A stretch of 64,000 nucleotides of DNA from Massilia sp. Root335 (GTDB lineage Bacteria; Pseudomonadota; Gammaproteobacteria; Burkholderiales; Burkholderiaceae_D), in NCBI RefSeq assembly GCF_001425685.1, contig NZ_LMCY01000012.1:102457-166456 (forward strand). Reading direction: 5' to 3'. The notes below the pieces were generated by a model that was not told where the DNA came from, did no database searches, and was given only the letters and a program-made list of their open reading frames with translations. This document shows positions 16,063 through 24,539 of this stretch, piece after piece; position 1 is the stretch's first letter, and every line of letters begins with the position of its first letter. Both the position numbers and the translations under genes were made by a program.

Positions 16063-17457
16063 CTAGTCGCCCTGGTAGATACCGAGGCTGCCGCTGTAAT
16101 TGCCGAACTTGGTGTACATGCCCATCCAGGTCAGGCGAATGGCGCCGATCGGGCCGTTACGCTGCTTGCCGATAATGATCTCGGCGGTACCTTTGTCGGG
16201 CGAATCCGGGTTGTAAACTTCGTCACGATACAGGAAGATGATGACGTCCGCATCCTGTTCGATAGCGCCCGATTCGCGCAGGTCGGACATCACGGGGCGC
16301 TTGTTCGGGCGTTGTTCCAGCGAGCGGTTCAACTGGGACAGCGCGATCACGGGGCACCCCAGTTCCTTCGCCAGGCCCTTCAGGCTGCGCGAGATTTCCG
16401 AGATCTCGGAGGCGCGGTTGTCGCCCGGCTTGGAACCCTGCATCAGCTGCAGGTAGTCGACGATGATCAGACCCAGCTTGCCGCACTGGCGCGCCAGGCG
16501 GCGCGCGCGCGCGCGCATCTCGATCGGGTTCAGCGCCGGCGTCTCGTCGATGAAGATCTGGGCGTCGTTCATCTTCTGGATCGCATGCGTCAGGCGCGGC
16601 CAGTCTTCGTCCAGCAGCTTGCCGGTACGCAGGCGGTGCTGGTCGAGCTGGCCGATGGAGCCGAGCATACGCATCGCCAGCTGCACGCCGCCCATCTCCA
16701 TCGAGAAGATCGCGACCGGCAGGCCGGCGTCGACGGCGACGCTCTCGCCGATGTTGACGGAAAACGCGGTCTTGCCCATCGACGGACGGCCCGCGACGAT
16801 GACGAGGTCGCCCGGCTGCAGGCCGGACGTCATCTTGTCGAGGTCGGCAAAGCCGGTCGGCACGCCGGTGATCTCGCCCTGGTTTTCGCGGCTGTACAGC
16901 TCGTCGACCCGCTCGACCACCTGGGTCAGCAGCGGCTGCACGGGCAGCCAGCCCTGCGCGCCGCGGGCGCCCTGCTCGGCGATCGCGAAGATGCGCGATT
17001 CGGCCTCGTCGAGGATCTGCTTGACCTCGGCGCCTTGCGGATTGAAGGCCTTGCCCGACACTTCGTCGGCGACGGTGATGAGCTGGCGCAGCACGCCGCG
17101 ATCGCGGACGATCTCGGCATAACGGCGAATGTTGGCGGCGGATGGCGTATTCTGCGCCATCGCGTTGAGGTACTGCAGGCCCCCGACGTCCTCGGCCTTG
17201 CCGAGCTGGACGAGCGCCTCGTACACGGTGATCACGTCGGCAGGCTTGCCAGCATTGATCAGGCGAACCATCTGTTCGAAGATGATCCGGTGGTCGTAGC
17301 GGTAAAAATCCTCCGCATGCATGAAGTCGGCGATGCGGTCCCATGCCGCGTTATCGCGCAGCAGGCCGCCGATGACGGACTGTTCTGCTTCGATGGAATG
17401 CGGGGGGATGCGGAGCGACTCGATCTGCGGGTCTGCTGGGGTGTTCATGGCCGGCAT
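16063..17457 (-). CDS. dnaB: Replicative DNA helicase DnaB
   Basis: Hexameric helicase that unwinds DNA at the replication fork. The 464 residues have the N-terminal DnaB domain (about 17-120) and the RecA-like C-terminal ATPase domain (about 190-455). The P-loop GRPSMGKTAFS is near residue 220, a Walker B-like LIIVDYLQLM follows, and ELGCPVIALSQLNRSLE matches the family. No ribosome site precedes either ATG (17457 or 17448). A perfect TATAAT overlaps the first ATG, so a leaderless message starting at the second ATG is possible. It lies after the rplI terminator, so it is transcribed separately from the ribosomal genes. Confidence 0.97.
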   Translation of the reverse strand: MPAMNTPADPQIESLRIPPHSIEAEQSVIGGLLRDNAAWDRIADFMHAEDFYRYDHRIIFEQMVRLINAGKPADVITVYEALVQLGKAEDVGGLQYLNAMAQNTPSAANIRRYAEIVRDRGVLRQLITVADEVSGKAFNPQGAEVKQILDEAESRIFAIAEQGARGAQGWLPVQPLLTQVVERVDELYSRENQGEITGVPTGFADLDKMTSGLQPGDLVIVAGRPSMGKTAFSVNIGESVAVDAGLPVAIFSMEMGGVQLAMRMLGSIGQLDQHRLRTGKLLDEDWPRLTHAIQKMNDAQIFIDETPALNPIEMRARARRLARQCGKLGLIIVDYLQLMQGSKPGDNRASEISEISRSLKGLAKELGCPVIALSQLNRSLEQRPNKRPVMSDLRESGAIEQDADVIIFLYRDEVYNPDSPDKGTAEIIIGKQRNGPIGAIRLTWMGMYTKFGNYSGSLGIYQGD

Positions 17458-17504
17458 TATACCCGTTCCCGATCAGGCGCTGAAATCATTGGTGAGTTTC
17501 CAAA

Positions 17505-17535
17505 AACAAAAAAGCCGGGGAATCCCCGGCTTTTC
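17505..17535 (-). terminator. Rho-independent terminator after rplI
   Basis: A hairpin with 11-bp arms (AAAGCCGGGGA and TCCCCGGCTTT) is followed on the minus strand by TTTTGTTTTTGG. It starts about 24 bp after the rplI stop codon and separates the ribosomal operon from dnaB. Confidence 0.9.
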
Positions 17536-17556
17536 TCATTCTGACAACAGAATGGC

Positions 17557-18009
17557 TTAGGCAGCTTCGCCCACGACAGCGATGGTGATTTCCACCACGA
17601 CGTCGGTGTGCAGAGCGACCGACACCGGATGCTCGCCGGTGGTCTTCAGCGGACCGGTCGGCATGCGCACTTGTGCCTTTTCGACGGCGAAACCTTGCTT
17701 CGTCAGGGCTTCAGCGATGTCGAAGTTGGTCACGGAACCGAACAGACGGCCGTCGACGCCGGCTTTCTGTGCGATGGTGACCGTCATGCCGTTCAGCTTG
17801 TCGCCCTGGCCTTGAGCGGCGGCCAGTTTCTCGGCAGCTGCTTTTTCCAGTTCGGCGCGCTTGACTTCGAACTCGGCCACGGCAGCCTGCGTTGCGCGGC
17901 GGGCCATTTTTTGCGGGATCAGGAAGTTACGAGCGTAACCATCCTTGACCTTGACGACGTCGCCCAGGTTGCCGACGTTGACGACTTTTTCCAGCAGGAT
18001 AACTTGCAT
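17557..18009 (-). CDS. rplI: Ribosomal protein bL9
   Basis: Large-subunit protein that stabilises the L1 stalk and 23S rRNA. It has 150 residues, normal for bL9. The N-terminal domain opens with [30 protein letters not shown], split here by the long connecting helix rich in Ala, Glu and Lys, and the C-terminal domain contains [11 protein letters not shown]. The ATG at 18009 was chosen because it has a GGAG ribosome site 6 bases upstream and matches the universal start of the family. Last gene of the rpsF-priB-rpsR-rplI operon. Confidence 0.97.
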   Translation of the reverse strand: MQVILLEKVVNVGNLGDVVKVKDGYARNFLIPQKMARRATQAAVAEFEVKRAELEKAAAEKLAAAQGQGDKLNGMTVTIAQKAGVDGRLFGSVTNFDIAEALTKQGFAVEKAQVRMPTGPLKTTGEHPVSVALHTDVVVEITIAVVGEAA

Positions 18010-18055
18010 TTTATTCTCCAGTAATCTGACTATGCTTTGATGTCGCGACCGACGA

Positions 18056-18346
18056 TTAAGCGTTGTGCAGGTCGGTGTACGGCAGCAGAGCCAGGTAACG
18101 GGCGCGCTTGATGGCGGTGTCAACTTGACGCTGGTAGTGCGCCTTGGTGCCGGTCAGGCGTGCCGGCATGATCTTGCCGTTTTCCTGGACGAAATCCTTC
18201 AGGGTGTCGACGTCTTTGTAGTCAACCTGTTCCACACCTGCAGCGGTGAAGCGGCAGAATTTCTTGCGCTTGAACAGCGGGTTCTGCTGTTTACGCTTCT
18301 CTTTGAGCTTAGCTTTGTTTTTGTCGAACTTTTTACCGAATGCCAT
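18056..18346 (-). CDS. rpsR: Ribosomal protein bS18
   Basis: Small-subunit protein that binds with S6 on the platform of the 30S subunit. The 96 residues carry the conserved [19 protein letters not shown] segment and a basic C-terminal half ([25 protein letters not shown]). The N-terminal extension of about 20 residues is very Lys-rich ([20 protein letters not shown]). A strong AGGAGCC ribosome site precedes the ATG. It sits between priB and rplI, 46 bp before the latter. Confidence 0.97.
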   Translation of the reverse strand: MAFGKKFDKNKAKLKEKRKQQNPLFKRKKFCRFTAAGVEQVDYKDVDTLKDFVQENGKIMPARLTGTKAHYQRQVDTAIKRARYLALLPYTDLHNA

Positions 18347-18390
18347 TTTGAGGCTCCTGTATCTATCTAAAAACGTGCCCGCACAATTCT

Positions 18391-18684
18391 TTATGCGGCG
18401 GCACTGAAATCAATGATGTGAAACACCAAGGCTTTGCTGTGACGACTTTTCCTGGCCAAAAATCCCGTGAAGCGGTACATGGCGCCCAACTCGGCATTGG
18501 CAAATCGCCCCGAAATCTCGCCCGCGGCAACCGCGGGAATCTCGAATTCGACCTGCCTGTCCATCCTTGCCTCCGTCTGCGTCGACCCGTGTTGCAGGAC
18601 GCCGCCCACGATGGGGATGCCGGCCGGGGTGTAGCGCAGGGTGTCGCGTTCCAGAATGCTCGCGACCAAGGACAGCTCGTTCAC
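18391..18684 (-). CDS. priB: Primosomal replication protein N (PriB)
   Basis: Single-stranded-DNA-binding protein of the restart primosome, which works with PriA to reload DnaB at stalled forks. The 97 residues form one OB fold. [24 protein letters not shown] is the typical family opening, and [20 protein letters not shown] and [16 protein letters not shown] follow. It starts with GTG, with an AAGG site 6 bases upstream. Position between rpsF and rpsR is the standard place of priB in beta- and gammaproteobacteria, and it shares a transcript with them. Confidence 0.93.
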   Translation of the reverse strand: MNELSLVASILERDTLRYTPAGIPIVGGVLQHGSTQTEARMDRQVEFEIPAVAAGEISGRFANAELGAMYRFTGFLARKSRHSKALVFHIIDFSAAA

Positions 18685-18710
18685 TTACAACCTTGATGCT
18701 CCCGCGCGAT

Positions 18711-19097
18711 TTAGGCGGCAGCGGCGGCCGGAGCGGCGGCCTGCTCGGCGCGGTGGCTCTTGGCTGCGTCTTCACGCTGGACCGATTTCATCATCGGCGA
18801 CGGCGCGGTTTCAGCCTTCTTCATCTTCACGGTCAGATGACGCAGCACGGCATCATTGAATTTGAATGCGGTTTCCAGCTCGACCAGGGTCTCGTTGTCG
18901 CACTCGATGTTCAAGCAGATGTAGTGTGCCTTCGGCAGCTTCTGGATCTGGTAAGCCATTTGACGACGGCCCCAATCTTCGACGCGGTGGATATTGCCGC
19001 CGCGCGAGGTGACCGTGGTCTTGTAGCGTTCGATCATCGCCGGGACTTGCTCGCTCTGGTCCGGGTGGACGATAAACACGATTTCATAATGACGCAT
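18711..19097 (-). CDS. rpsF: Ribosomal protein bS6
   Basis: Small-subunit protein partner of S18. The ATG at 19097 has AAGGAGT 7 bases upstream and gives the normal [18 protein letters not shown] opening, so the 12-codon longer frame is not used. 128 residues. The domain ends near residue 100 ([17 protein letters not shown]) and a charged tail plus an Ala/Pro run (AAAPAAAAA) follows. Such Ala-rich tails are common in this group. First gene of the rpsF-priB-rpsR-rplI operon, with an extended -10 promoter about 75 bp upstream. Confidence 0.97.
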   Translation of the reverse strand: MRHYEIVFIVHPDQSEQVPAMIERYKTTVTSRGGNIHRVEDWGRRQMAYQIQKLPKAHYICLNIECDNETLVELETAFKFNDAVLRHLTVKMKKAETAPSPMMKSVQREDAAKSHRAEQAAAPAAAAA

Positions 19098-19171
19098 GAA
19101 ACACTCCTTAAGGACGTTTAAACAAATGCCCACCTCGGCGTCAAGACGAGTGTGGGAAGGGAAAGCCCAAC

Positions 19172-19180
19172 ATTATAACA
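19172..19180 (-). promoter_or_regulatory. Extended -10 promoter of the rpsF operon
   Basis: On the minus strand TGTTATAAT (TGn plus a perfect TATAAT) lies 75 bp before the rpsF ATG. A TTGACG just upstream is only 10 bp away, too close to act as the -35 of this -10. The extended TG motif may compensate for a weak -35. Confidence 0.6.
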
Positions 19181-19240
19181 GCAAAAACGTCAAGCGCACC
19201 ATCCATGACGCAGTGCGATCGATCGGGCACGCACGCCGGC

Positions 19241-19329
19241 GCTGCGTGCCGCACCGTGACAGGTTCGGGAAGCGCGCTGCGTGCCGCACCGCGACAGGTT
19301 CGGGACGCGCGCCGCGTGCCGCACCGCGA
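19241..19329. repeat. 35-bp tandem repeat between rpsF and lexA
   Basis: Two full units (19241-19275, 19276-19310) differ at only two bases. A partial third unit (to about 19329) follows. Each begins GCTGCGTGCCGCACCG and continues CGACAGGTTCGGGA. The units abut with no spacers, so this is a tandem array and not a CRISPR. It lies directly upstream of the lexA promoter region. Confidence 0.85.
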
Positions 19330-19365
19330 AAAAAAATGTTGAATCCCCTTGCGCGCGGCGCAATA

Positions 19366-19381
19366 CTGTACAAAAATACAG
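19366..19381 (+). promoter_or_regulatory. LexA operator (SOS box) of lexA
   Basis: CTGTACAAAAATACAG matches the proteobacterial SOS box CTGT-N8-ACAG exactly. It lies 27 bp upstream of the lexA ATG and overlaps the place where the promoter should be (TTGAAT near 19339 as possible -35). LexA therefore represses its own gene. Confidence 0.9.
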
Positions 19382-19408
19382 TCTCATTCCGCACCAACCA
19401 AAACGAAC

Positions 19409-20065
19409 ATGCTAAAGCTCACCGCACGGCAAGAACAGATCCTCAACCTGATCAAGGAAGCCATCGAGAACACGGGCTTCCCGCCGACCCGCGCCGAAAT
19501 CGCCCAGGAGCTTGGCTTCCGCTCGGCCAACGCGGCCGAGGAACACCTGCAGGCCCTGGCCCGCAAAGGCGCGATCGAAATCTCGCCAGGCACCTCGCGC
19601 GGTATCCGCCTCGTCGGCCAGGCCGCAACCGAATCCAAGGCCGCCCTGCCCTCGTTCGTGCCGCCGATCCCGCCGAACCTGATGTCGCTGCCGCTCGTCG
19701 GCCGCGTCGCCGCCGGCTCGCCCATCCTGGCCCAGGAACACGTCGAAGCGACCTATTCCGTCGATCCGGCGATGTTCTCCAGCAAGCCGGACTTCCTGCT
19801 GAAGGTCCGCGGCTGGTCGATGCGCGACGCGGGCATCTGCGACGGCGATTTCCTCGCCGTCAAGAAAGTCGACAGCGCCAAGAACGGCCAGATCGTCGTC
19901 GCCCGCATCGGCGACGAAGTGACGGTCAAGCGCTACCGCAAGACGGGCGCCACGATCGAGCTGCTGCCGGAGAATCCGGACTTTTCCGTGATCACCGTCG
20001 ATCCGAGCTCGGACGAGTTCGCGCTGGAAGGGCTGGCCGTCGGCCTGCTGCGGTCCTGGCACTGA
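19409..20065 (+). CDS. lexA: SOS repressor LexA
   Basis: Repressor of the DNA damage response that cuts itself when RecA filaments form. 218 residues. The N-terminal winged helix (about 1-65) contains the recognition helix region [20 protein letters not shown]. The cleavage site is Ala102-Gly103 in GRVAAGSPI. The protease dyad is S137 (GWSMRD) and K174 (VTVKRY). The ATG at 19409 gives the standard [12 protein letters not shown] start, though the ribosome site is weak. An SOS box lies upstream and a terminator downstream, so the gene is transcribed alone. Confidence 0.97.
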   Translation: MLKLTARQEQILNLIKEAIENTGFPPTRAEIAQELGFRSANAAEEHLQALARKGAIEISPGTSRGIRLVGQAATESKAALPSFVPPIPPNLMSLPLVGRVAAGSPILAQEHVEATYSVDPAMFSSKPDFLLKVRGWSMRDAGICDGDFLAVKKVDSAKNGQIVVARIGDEVTVKRYRKTGATIELLPENPDFSVITVDPSSDEFALEGLAVGLLRSWH

Positions 20066-20098
20066 GCACGGCATCGTAGTTACGTCCCGCAACATCGA

Positions 20099-20123
20099 AA
20101 GGCCGCATCTTGCGGCCTTTTTT
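20099..20123 (+). terminator. Terminator of lexA
   Basis: GGCCGCA, loop TCT, TGCGGCC followed by six T residues, 34 bp after the lexA stop codon. The upstream side has only AAA, so it acts mainly on the plus strand. Confidence 0.9.
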
Positions 20124-20210
20124 GTATATAAAATATACAAAAAGAAATATATTTCCGACACAGAATGAATAGAATATAAACTTTTGATCCAAGCGGACAG
20201 AAGGAGTTTC

Positions 20211-22274
20211 ATGCAACGTCATGTATTGAGCATCGCAAGCCTGGCATTGTTCGCCGGCCTGGGTCACGCGGCTGAGGGCAACGTCACATCCGCACCGGCT
20301 TCCATCCGTTCGGCGCTCGCCAGCGGCGTCGACACCCGGTACATCGAACGCTCGATACGGCCGCAGGACGATTTTTTCGAATATCTGAACGGCAAGTGGC
20401 TCAAGACGGTCGACATCCCGTCGGACAAGCCATACCTCGATCCGTTCGTCGACCGGTACGAGGATTCACTGCGCCAACTGCGCGAGATCATTGAGAAAGC
20501 CGGTGCCGGCACCGATGCAGTCCACGAACGCGATGCCCGCCGCATCGGCGACTTCTACGCCAGCTTCATGGACGAGGCGAAGCTGGAACAACTGGGTATC
20601 GCACCGTTGCGGCGCGAACTGGATCGGATCGCCGCGATCCAGGACAAGGCTGAATTGTCCGGTGTACTGGCCCATCTGGGCAGGCTCGGCATGGGTGTGC
20701 CGCTCGACTTCACCATTCACCTGGACAACAAGGATTCAACCCGCTATGTCGCCGACATCAGCCAGGGCGGACTGGGCCTGCCCGACCCCGACTATTTTCT
20801 GAAGGCGGACGACCAGAAGCTGGCCGACATGAAGGCCAGATATCTGGCCCACTGCCAAAAGGTCCTGTCCATGGCGGGCGACCGGGATGCCGCCGCCCAC
20901 GCGCAGGCCATCGTCGCTTTCGAGACCGAACTGGCCAAGGCGCAATGGACCAAGGTCGAACTGCGCGATCCGAACAAGGCATACAACAAGTTCGACCTGA
21001 GCGATCTTCCACGGCTCGCACCGGGTTTCGACTGGAACGGCTGGCTGGACGGCATCGGCCTGTCCGGCAAGAGCACATACGTGATTGTTGGCCAGCCAAG
21101 TTATCTGAAGGCGTTTGCCGGGATCGCGAATGTCACGCCGCTCGATACCTGGAAAGCTTACCTGACACTACACCTGGTCAAATCCTATAGCCGTTTCCTG
21201 TCGAAGTCCTTTGTCGACGCCGATTTCGAATTTTTCGACAAGACGCTGTTCGGCATCGAAGCGAACGAGCCGCGCTGGAAACGCGGCGTCGGCGTGATCG
21301 AAAGCACGCAGGGTGATGCGCTGGGCAGGTTGTATGTGGCTCGGTATTTCCCACAAGAACGCAAGGTACGTATCGAACGTCTGATGCGGAACCTGCTGGC
21401 CACCTACAAGCTGAGCATCGACAAGCTCGACTGGATGAGCCCGGCCACCAAGAGGGAAGCCCAGGCCAAGCTGGCCAAGATGAAGACGAAAATCGGGTAT
21501 CCGGACAAGTGGAAGGATTATTCGACCCTCATCGTCAAACGCGACGACCTGGTCGGCAACGTGATGCGGTCGCGCGAACTCGAGTTCGACCGCGACCTCG
21601 CGAAACTGGGCAAGCCCATCGATCGCGACGAGTGGACCATGACGCCGCAGACGGTCAATGCCTACTACAACCCGGAAAAGAATGAAATCGTGGTGCCGGC
21701 CGCCGTGCTGCAACCGCCGTTCTTCGATGGCGATGCGGACGATGCCGTCAATTACGGCGGCATCGGCACCATACTCGGCCACGAGATCAGTCACGGCTTC
21801 GACGACCAGGGCTCCCAGTACGACGGCGACGGCAACCTGCGCGACTGGTGGACCGCGGCCGACCATGAGCGGTTCAGGGACAAGAGCAGGATGCTGGTCA
21901 GCCAGTACAACGCCTTCGAAGCGGTCCCTGGCTACCATGTGAACGGCGAACTGACCCTGGGCGAGAATATCGCCGACATTTCGGGTCTGGCGATCGCATA
22001 CAAGGCCTACCACATGTCGTTGAAGGGAACGACACCGCCCGTGATCGGCGGCCTGACCGGCGACCAGCGTCTATACATGGGTTTCGGCCAGATCTGGCGC
22101 CAGAAGATGCGCGACAACATGCTGATCATGGTGCTCAAGACCGACCCGCACTCGCCGGGCCGATTCCGCACCAACGGCCCCCTGCGCAACAACCCGGGCT
22201 TCTACGATACGTTCGGCGTCAAGCCGGGCGACAAGATGTACCTGGCACCCAGGGATCGGGTAAGTATCTGGTGA
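20211..22274 (+). CDS. M13-family zinc metallopeptidase (neprilysin/PepO type)
   Basis: Secreted or periplasmic endopeptidase that cleaves short peptides. The ATG at 20211 has GAAGGAG upstream and starts a signal peptide (MQRHVLSIASLALFAGLGHA), giving 687 residues. The N-terminal M13 domain (about 45-430) precedes the catalytic domain. The zinc motif is HEISH in ILGHEISHGFDDQGS (about 524-528). The third ligand is the Glu of LGENIADISG, and NAYYNPEKNEIVVPAA is the family substrate-site motif. The C-terminal NNPGFYDTFGVKPGDKMY ending is typical. It stands alone; codon use looks a little less GC-biased than its neighbours. No operon partner suggests the substrate. Confidence 0.93.
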   Translation: MQRHVLSIASLALFAGLGHAAEGNVTSAPASIRSALASGVDTRYIERSIRPQDDFFEYLNGKWLKTVDIPSDKPYLDPFVDRYEDSLRQLREIIEKAGAGTDAVHERDARRIGDFYASFMDEAKLEQLGIAPLRRELDRIAAIQDKAELSGVLAHLGRLGMGVPLDFTIHLDNKDSTRYVADISQGGLGLPDPDYFLKADDQKLADMKARYLAHCQKVLSMAGDRDAAAHAQAIVAFETELAKAQWTKVELRDPNKAYNKFDLSDLPRLAPGFDWNGWLDGIGLSGKSTYVIVGQPSYLKAFAGIANVTPLDTWKAYLTLHLVKSYSRFLSKSFVDADFEFFDKTLFGIEANEPRWKRGVGVIESTQGDALGRLYVARYFPQERKVRIERLMRNLLATYKLSIDKLDWMSPATKREAQAKLAKMKTKIGYPDKWKDYSTLIVKRDDLVGNVMRSRELEFDRDLAKLGKPIDRDEWTMTPQTVNAYYNPEKNEIVVPAAVLQPPFFDGDADDAVNYGGIGTILGHEISHGFDDQGSQYDGDGNLRDWWTAADHERFRDKSRMLVSQYNAFEAVPGYHVNGELTLGENIADISGLAIAYKAYHMSLKGTTPPVIGGLTGDQRLYMGFGQIWRQKMRDNMLIMVLKTDPHSPGRFRTNGPLRNNPGFYDTFGVKPGDKMYLAPRDRVSIW

Positions 22275-22283
22275 CCGCTCGCG

Positions 22284-22312
22284 CCGGCGGCCGCCCGTGG
22301 CGGCGGCCGGCA
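22284..22312. terminator. GC-rich hairpin between convergent genes
   Basis: A nearly perfect inverted repeat, GCCGGCGGCCGC and GCGGCGGCCGGC around a short loop, lies 10 bp after the peptidase stop and just before the end of the convergent Sel1-type gene. It lacks a T-run, so it may slow transcription from both sides rather than end it by itself. Confidence 0.4.
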
Positions 22313-22316
22313 TCGC

Positions 22317-23126
22317 TCACTTGCCGTCATCCGGCGGCGGCGCGTTCTTGACCATCTCGTTGTGTTCCTTGACGTACGCCTCGGTGCCCGCGCGCCAGGC
22401 GTCGAAGTCCGCGATGACCATCCGGCCGGCCACTTTCGTATCTTCCGCCAGGCGGTCGCTCACCTCCTTCAGGTGCGCCGTCGCCTTGTCCGTCTCGTCC
22501 TTCGTCATGATCTTGGCGAGGTCGTCCGGGATGCGCTTGGTCAGCGGCAGTGCAGCGTTCAGGTGTTTTACCCAGTTGTTGTGGCACGCCTCCCAGTCCT
22601 TCATCTTGCCGCCGTAATAGTCGATTTCCTCGTTGACCTTGGACATGGTCGGAAAACGGGGCGCCGGGCAGCGGTATTCGCTCGTGCGCAGGTCGGAACC
22701 GTCGTATTTGGCGATCCAGTAATCGAGGTCGGCGCGGCGCGCCTCGCGCTGCTTCATCAGCGCGAGCGAGGCGATGGCGACAGCATTGCCCTTGGCGGCG
22801 GCCTTCTGGAACCATTGCGCGGCCTGGTCCATGTCGATGGCGCCCGCCTCGCCATAGAAATACATTTCGCCCACGTGTTGCTGGGCCATGACATTGCCGG
22901 CGTTCGCCAGCTTGGTGTATTTCTGCAGGGCTTCCGGATAGGCTTTCTTGGCGAACAGCGCATCCGCTTCCGCGAGCTCGGCGGCGGCGTTGGCGGACGA
23001 TGCGGCGGCGGCCGGCTTCGCAGCGCCGCCCTTGGCGGACGATTTGGCGCTGGATTTGGCGACGGGCTCCGCGCCGAACGCGACACCGCCACACAGCAGT
23101 GCGGCGCAAAACAGGACAGTCTTCAT
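22317..23126 (-). CDS. Secreted protein with Sel1-like (TPR-type) repeats
   Basis: A 269-residue exported protein. The signal peptide MKTVLFCAALLCGGVAFGA is followed by a low-complexity linker of Ala, Ser and Lys (about 20-50). Two Sel1/TPR-like helical repeats lie at about 50-130 (LFAKKAYPEALQKYTKLANA, GEMYFYGEAGAIDMDQAAQW, KAAAKGNAVAIASLALMK). The C-terminal half, with two Cys (YRCPAP and WEACHNNW) that may form a disulfide, matches no domain I know. It probably acts as a periplasmic scaffold. It is transcribed alone, downstream of and separate from the metabolic operon to its right. No strong ribosome site is seen. Confidence 0.75.
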   Translation of the reverse strand: MKTVLFCAALLCGGVAFGAEPVAKSSAKSSAKGGAAKPAAAASSANAAAELAEADALFAKKAYPEALQKYTKLANAGNVMAQQHVGEMYFYGEAGAIDMDQAAQWFQKAAAKGNAVAIASLALMKQREARRADLDYWIAKYDGSDLRTSEYRCPAPRFPTMSKVNEEIDYYGGKMKDWEACHNNWVKHLNAALPLTKRIPDDLAKIMTKDETDKATAHLKEVSDRLAEDTKVAGRMVIADFDAWRAGTEAYVKEHNEMVKNAPPPDDGK

Positions 23127-23244
23127 GGGGTGTGCAATTCTACGAGTAGAGGGATGGCAACACGACGATCATAACCGCAGCGTCGTCCGCGCTCAACCGG
23201 GAAGGCAATCCGCCCGCCCGGCTTTACGCAGCTTTACGACACGC

Positions 23245-24486
23245 TCAGCCGTTCAGCGCGCCGCCGAAATCGGCCAGCAGGTCGTCCGTGTCCTCGATGC
23301 CCACCGATACGCGGATCAGCGATTCCGCGATGCCCATGCTGGCGCGCCGCGCCGCGCCCATCTCGAAGAAGATCGTGTGCGCAACGGGGATGACGAGCGT
23401 GCGCGTGTCGCCCAGGTTGCTGGCGGGGATGCCGACCTTGAGGCGGTTCAGGTAGTCGAAACAGTCGATCCCGTCCTTCAGCTCGAAGCTGAACAGCGAG
23501 CCGTAGGCGCGGAACTGTTCGGACGCCAGCTTGTGCTGCGGATGCGATGCCAGGCCCGGATAGTGGACGGCCGCCACGCGTTCGTCCGCTTCCAGCATCG
23601 TCGCCAGTGCCAGCGCGTTCGCGCAGGTGCGGTCCATGCGCAGGGCGAGCGTCTCGGCGCCGACCGCGATGTGGTGCGCCGCTTCCGGTGCGAGCGAGGC
23701 GCCGAAGTCGCGCAGCGCCTTCGCGCGCAGCTGGGCCATGCCCTGCGCGGCCGGCGGCTGGCGGCGGAAGTTGTCGGCGATGTTCGGATAGGCGCTCCAG
23801 TCGAACACGCCGGTGTCCGTCAGCGCGCCGCCCAGCGCCATGCCATGGCCGCCGATCGACTTGGTCAGCGCGTTCACGACGAGGCCCGCGCCGACGGCTT
23901 TCGGACGGAACAGGTAGGGCGTCGTCATCGTGTTGTCGACGACGTACAGGATGCCGCGCGCGCGGCACAGTTCACCGATGCGGGCGAGATCCGCGATCTG
24001 CGTGCGCGGATTGGCGATGGTCTCGACGAACACGATGCGCGTATTCGGCTTCAGTGCCGCTTCGACGTTCGCGACGTCGGTCGCATCGACGAACGACACG
24101 TCCGTCCCCTGCGCCGCCACCGTGTTCCACAGGCTGTTGGTATTCCCGAACAGGAACGACGACGACACGACGTGGTCGCCCGCGCGCAGCAGCGCCTGCG
24201 CGAGCGCGCCGATGGCAGCCATGCCGGTGGCGAAGCACAGGGTGGCGGTGCCGCCTTCCATCTTGCTGATCTTGTCTTCCAGCGCGGCGACGGTCGGGTT
24301 GCCCTGGCGGCCGTAGCGGAAGCCCGGTTCCTTGCCCTGGAAGACCGAGGCCAGCTGGCGCGCATCGGTGTAGCCGAAGGCGACCGACGTGTGGATCGGC
24401 TTATGGAGCGAGTTGTGTTCGATCGGCTTGCTGCGATCGTTGTGCAGGATGGTGGTGGTGAAGCCGTAGTTTGGTTTGTCGCTCAT
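23245..24486 (-). CDS. PLP-dependent Cys/Met-metabolism enzyme (homoserine-ester sulfhydrylase or cystathionine gamma-synthase type)
   Basis: A 413-residue fold-type I PLP enzyme of the Cys/Met metabolism family. The Schiff-base Lys is K209 in NALTKSIGGHG, the ring-binding Asp is D184 in YVVDNTMTTP, and the phosphate-binding YGRQGNPT segment is near residue 58. Such enzymes join sulfide or cysteine with O-acetyl- or O-succinyl-homoserine to make methionine precursors. It is last in the folC-dedD-cvpA-purF operon, 53 bp after purF. In relatives metZ occupies this place, which supports a sulfhydrylase role. The opening residues (MSDKPNYGFTTTILHNDRS) differ from classical MetZ, so I leave the symbol open. 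Confidence 0.88.
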   Translation of the reverse strand: MSDKPNYGFTTTILHNDRSKPIEHNSLHKPIHTSVAFGYTDARQLASVFQGKEPGFRYGRQGNPTVAALEDKISKMEGGTATLCFATGMAAIGALAQALLRAGDHVVSSSFLFGNTNSLWNTVAAQGTDVSFVDATDVANVEAALKPNTRIVFVETIANPRTQIADLARIGELCRARGILYVVDNTMTTPYLFRPKAVGAGLVVNALTKSIGGHGMALGGALTDTGVFDWSAYPNIADNFRRQPPAAQGMAQLRAKALRDFGASLAPEAAHHIAVGAETLALRMDRTCANALALATMLEADERVAAVHYPGLASHPQHKLASEQFRAYGSLFSFELKDGIDCFDYLNRLKVGIPASNLGDTRTLVIPVAHTIFFEMGAARRASMGIAESLIRVSVGIEDTDDLLADFGGALNG

Positions 24487-24539
24487 GGTCTTGTTCTGCG
24501 CGGTGGTAAATGATGAGGCCCATCAACAACAAACCCGGA

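Noticed and set aside
15927..16064. Target-site duplication (CACTACT) around the nested hairpin
   Set aside because: The left copy lies 7 bp outside the hairpin while the right copy abuts it, so the arrangement is not that of a clean insertion.
19172..19196. TTGACG as the -35 of the rpsF promoter
   Set aside because: Only 10 bp separate it from TATAAT; sigma-70 needs about 17. The extended -10 was kept instead.
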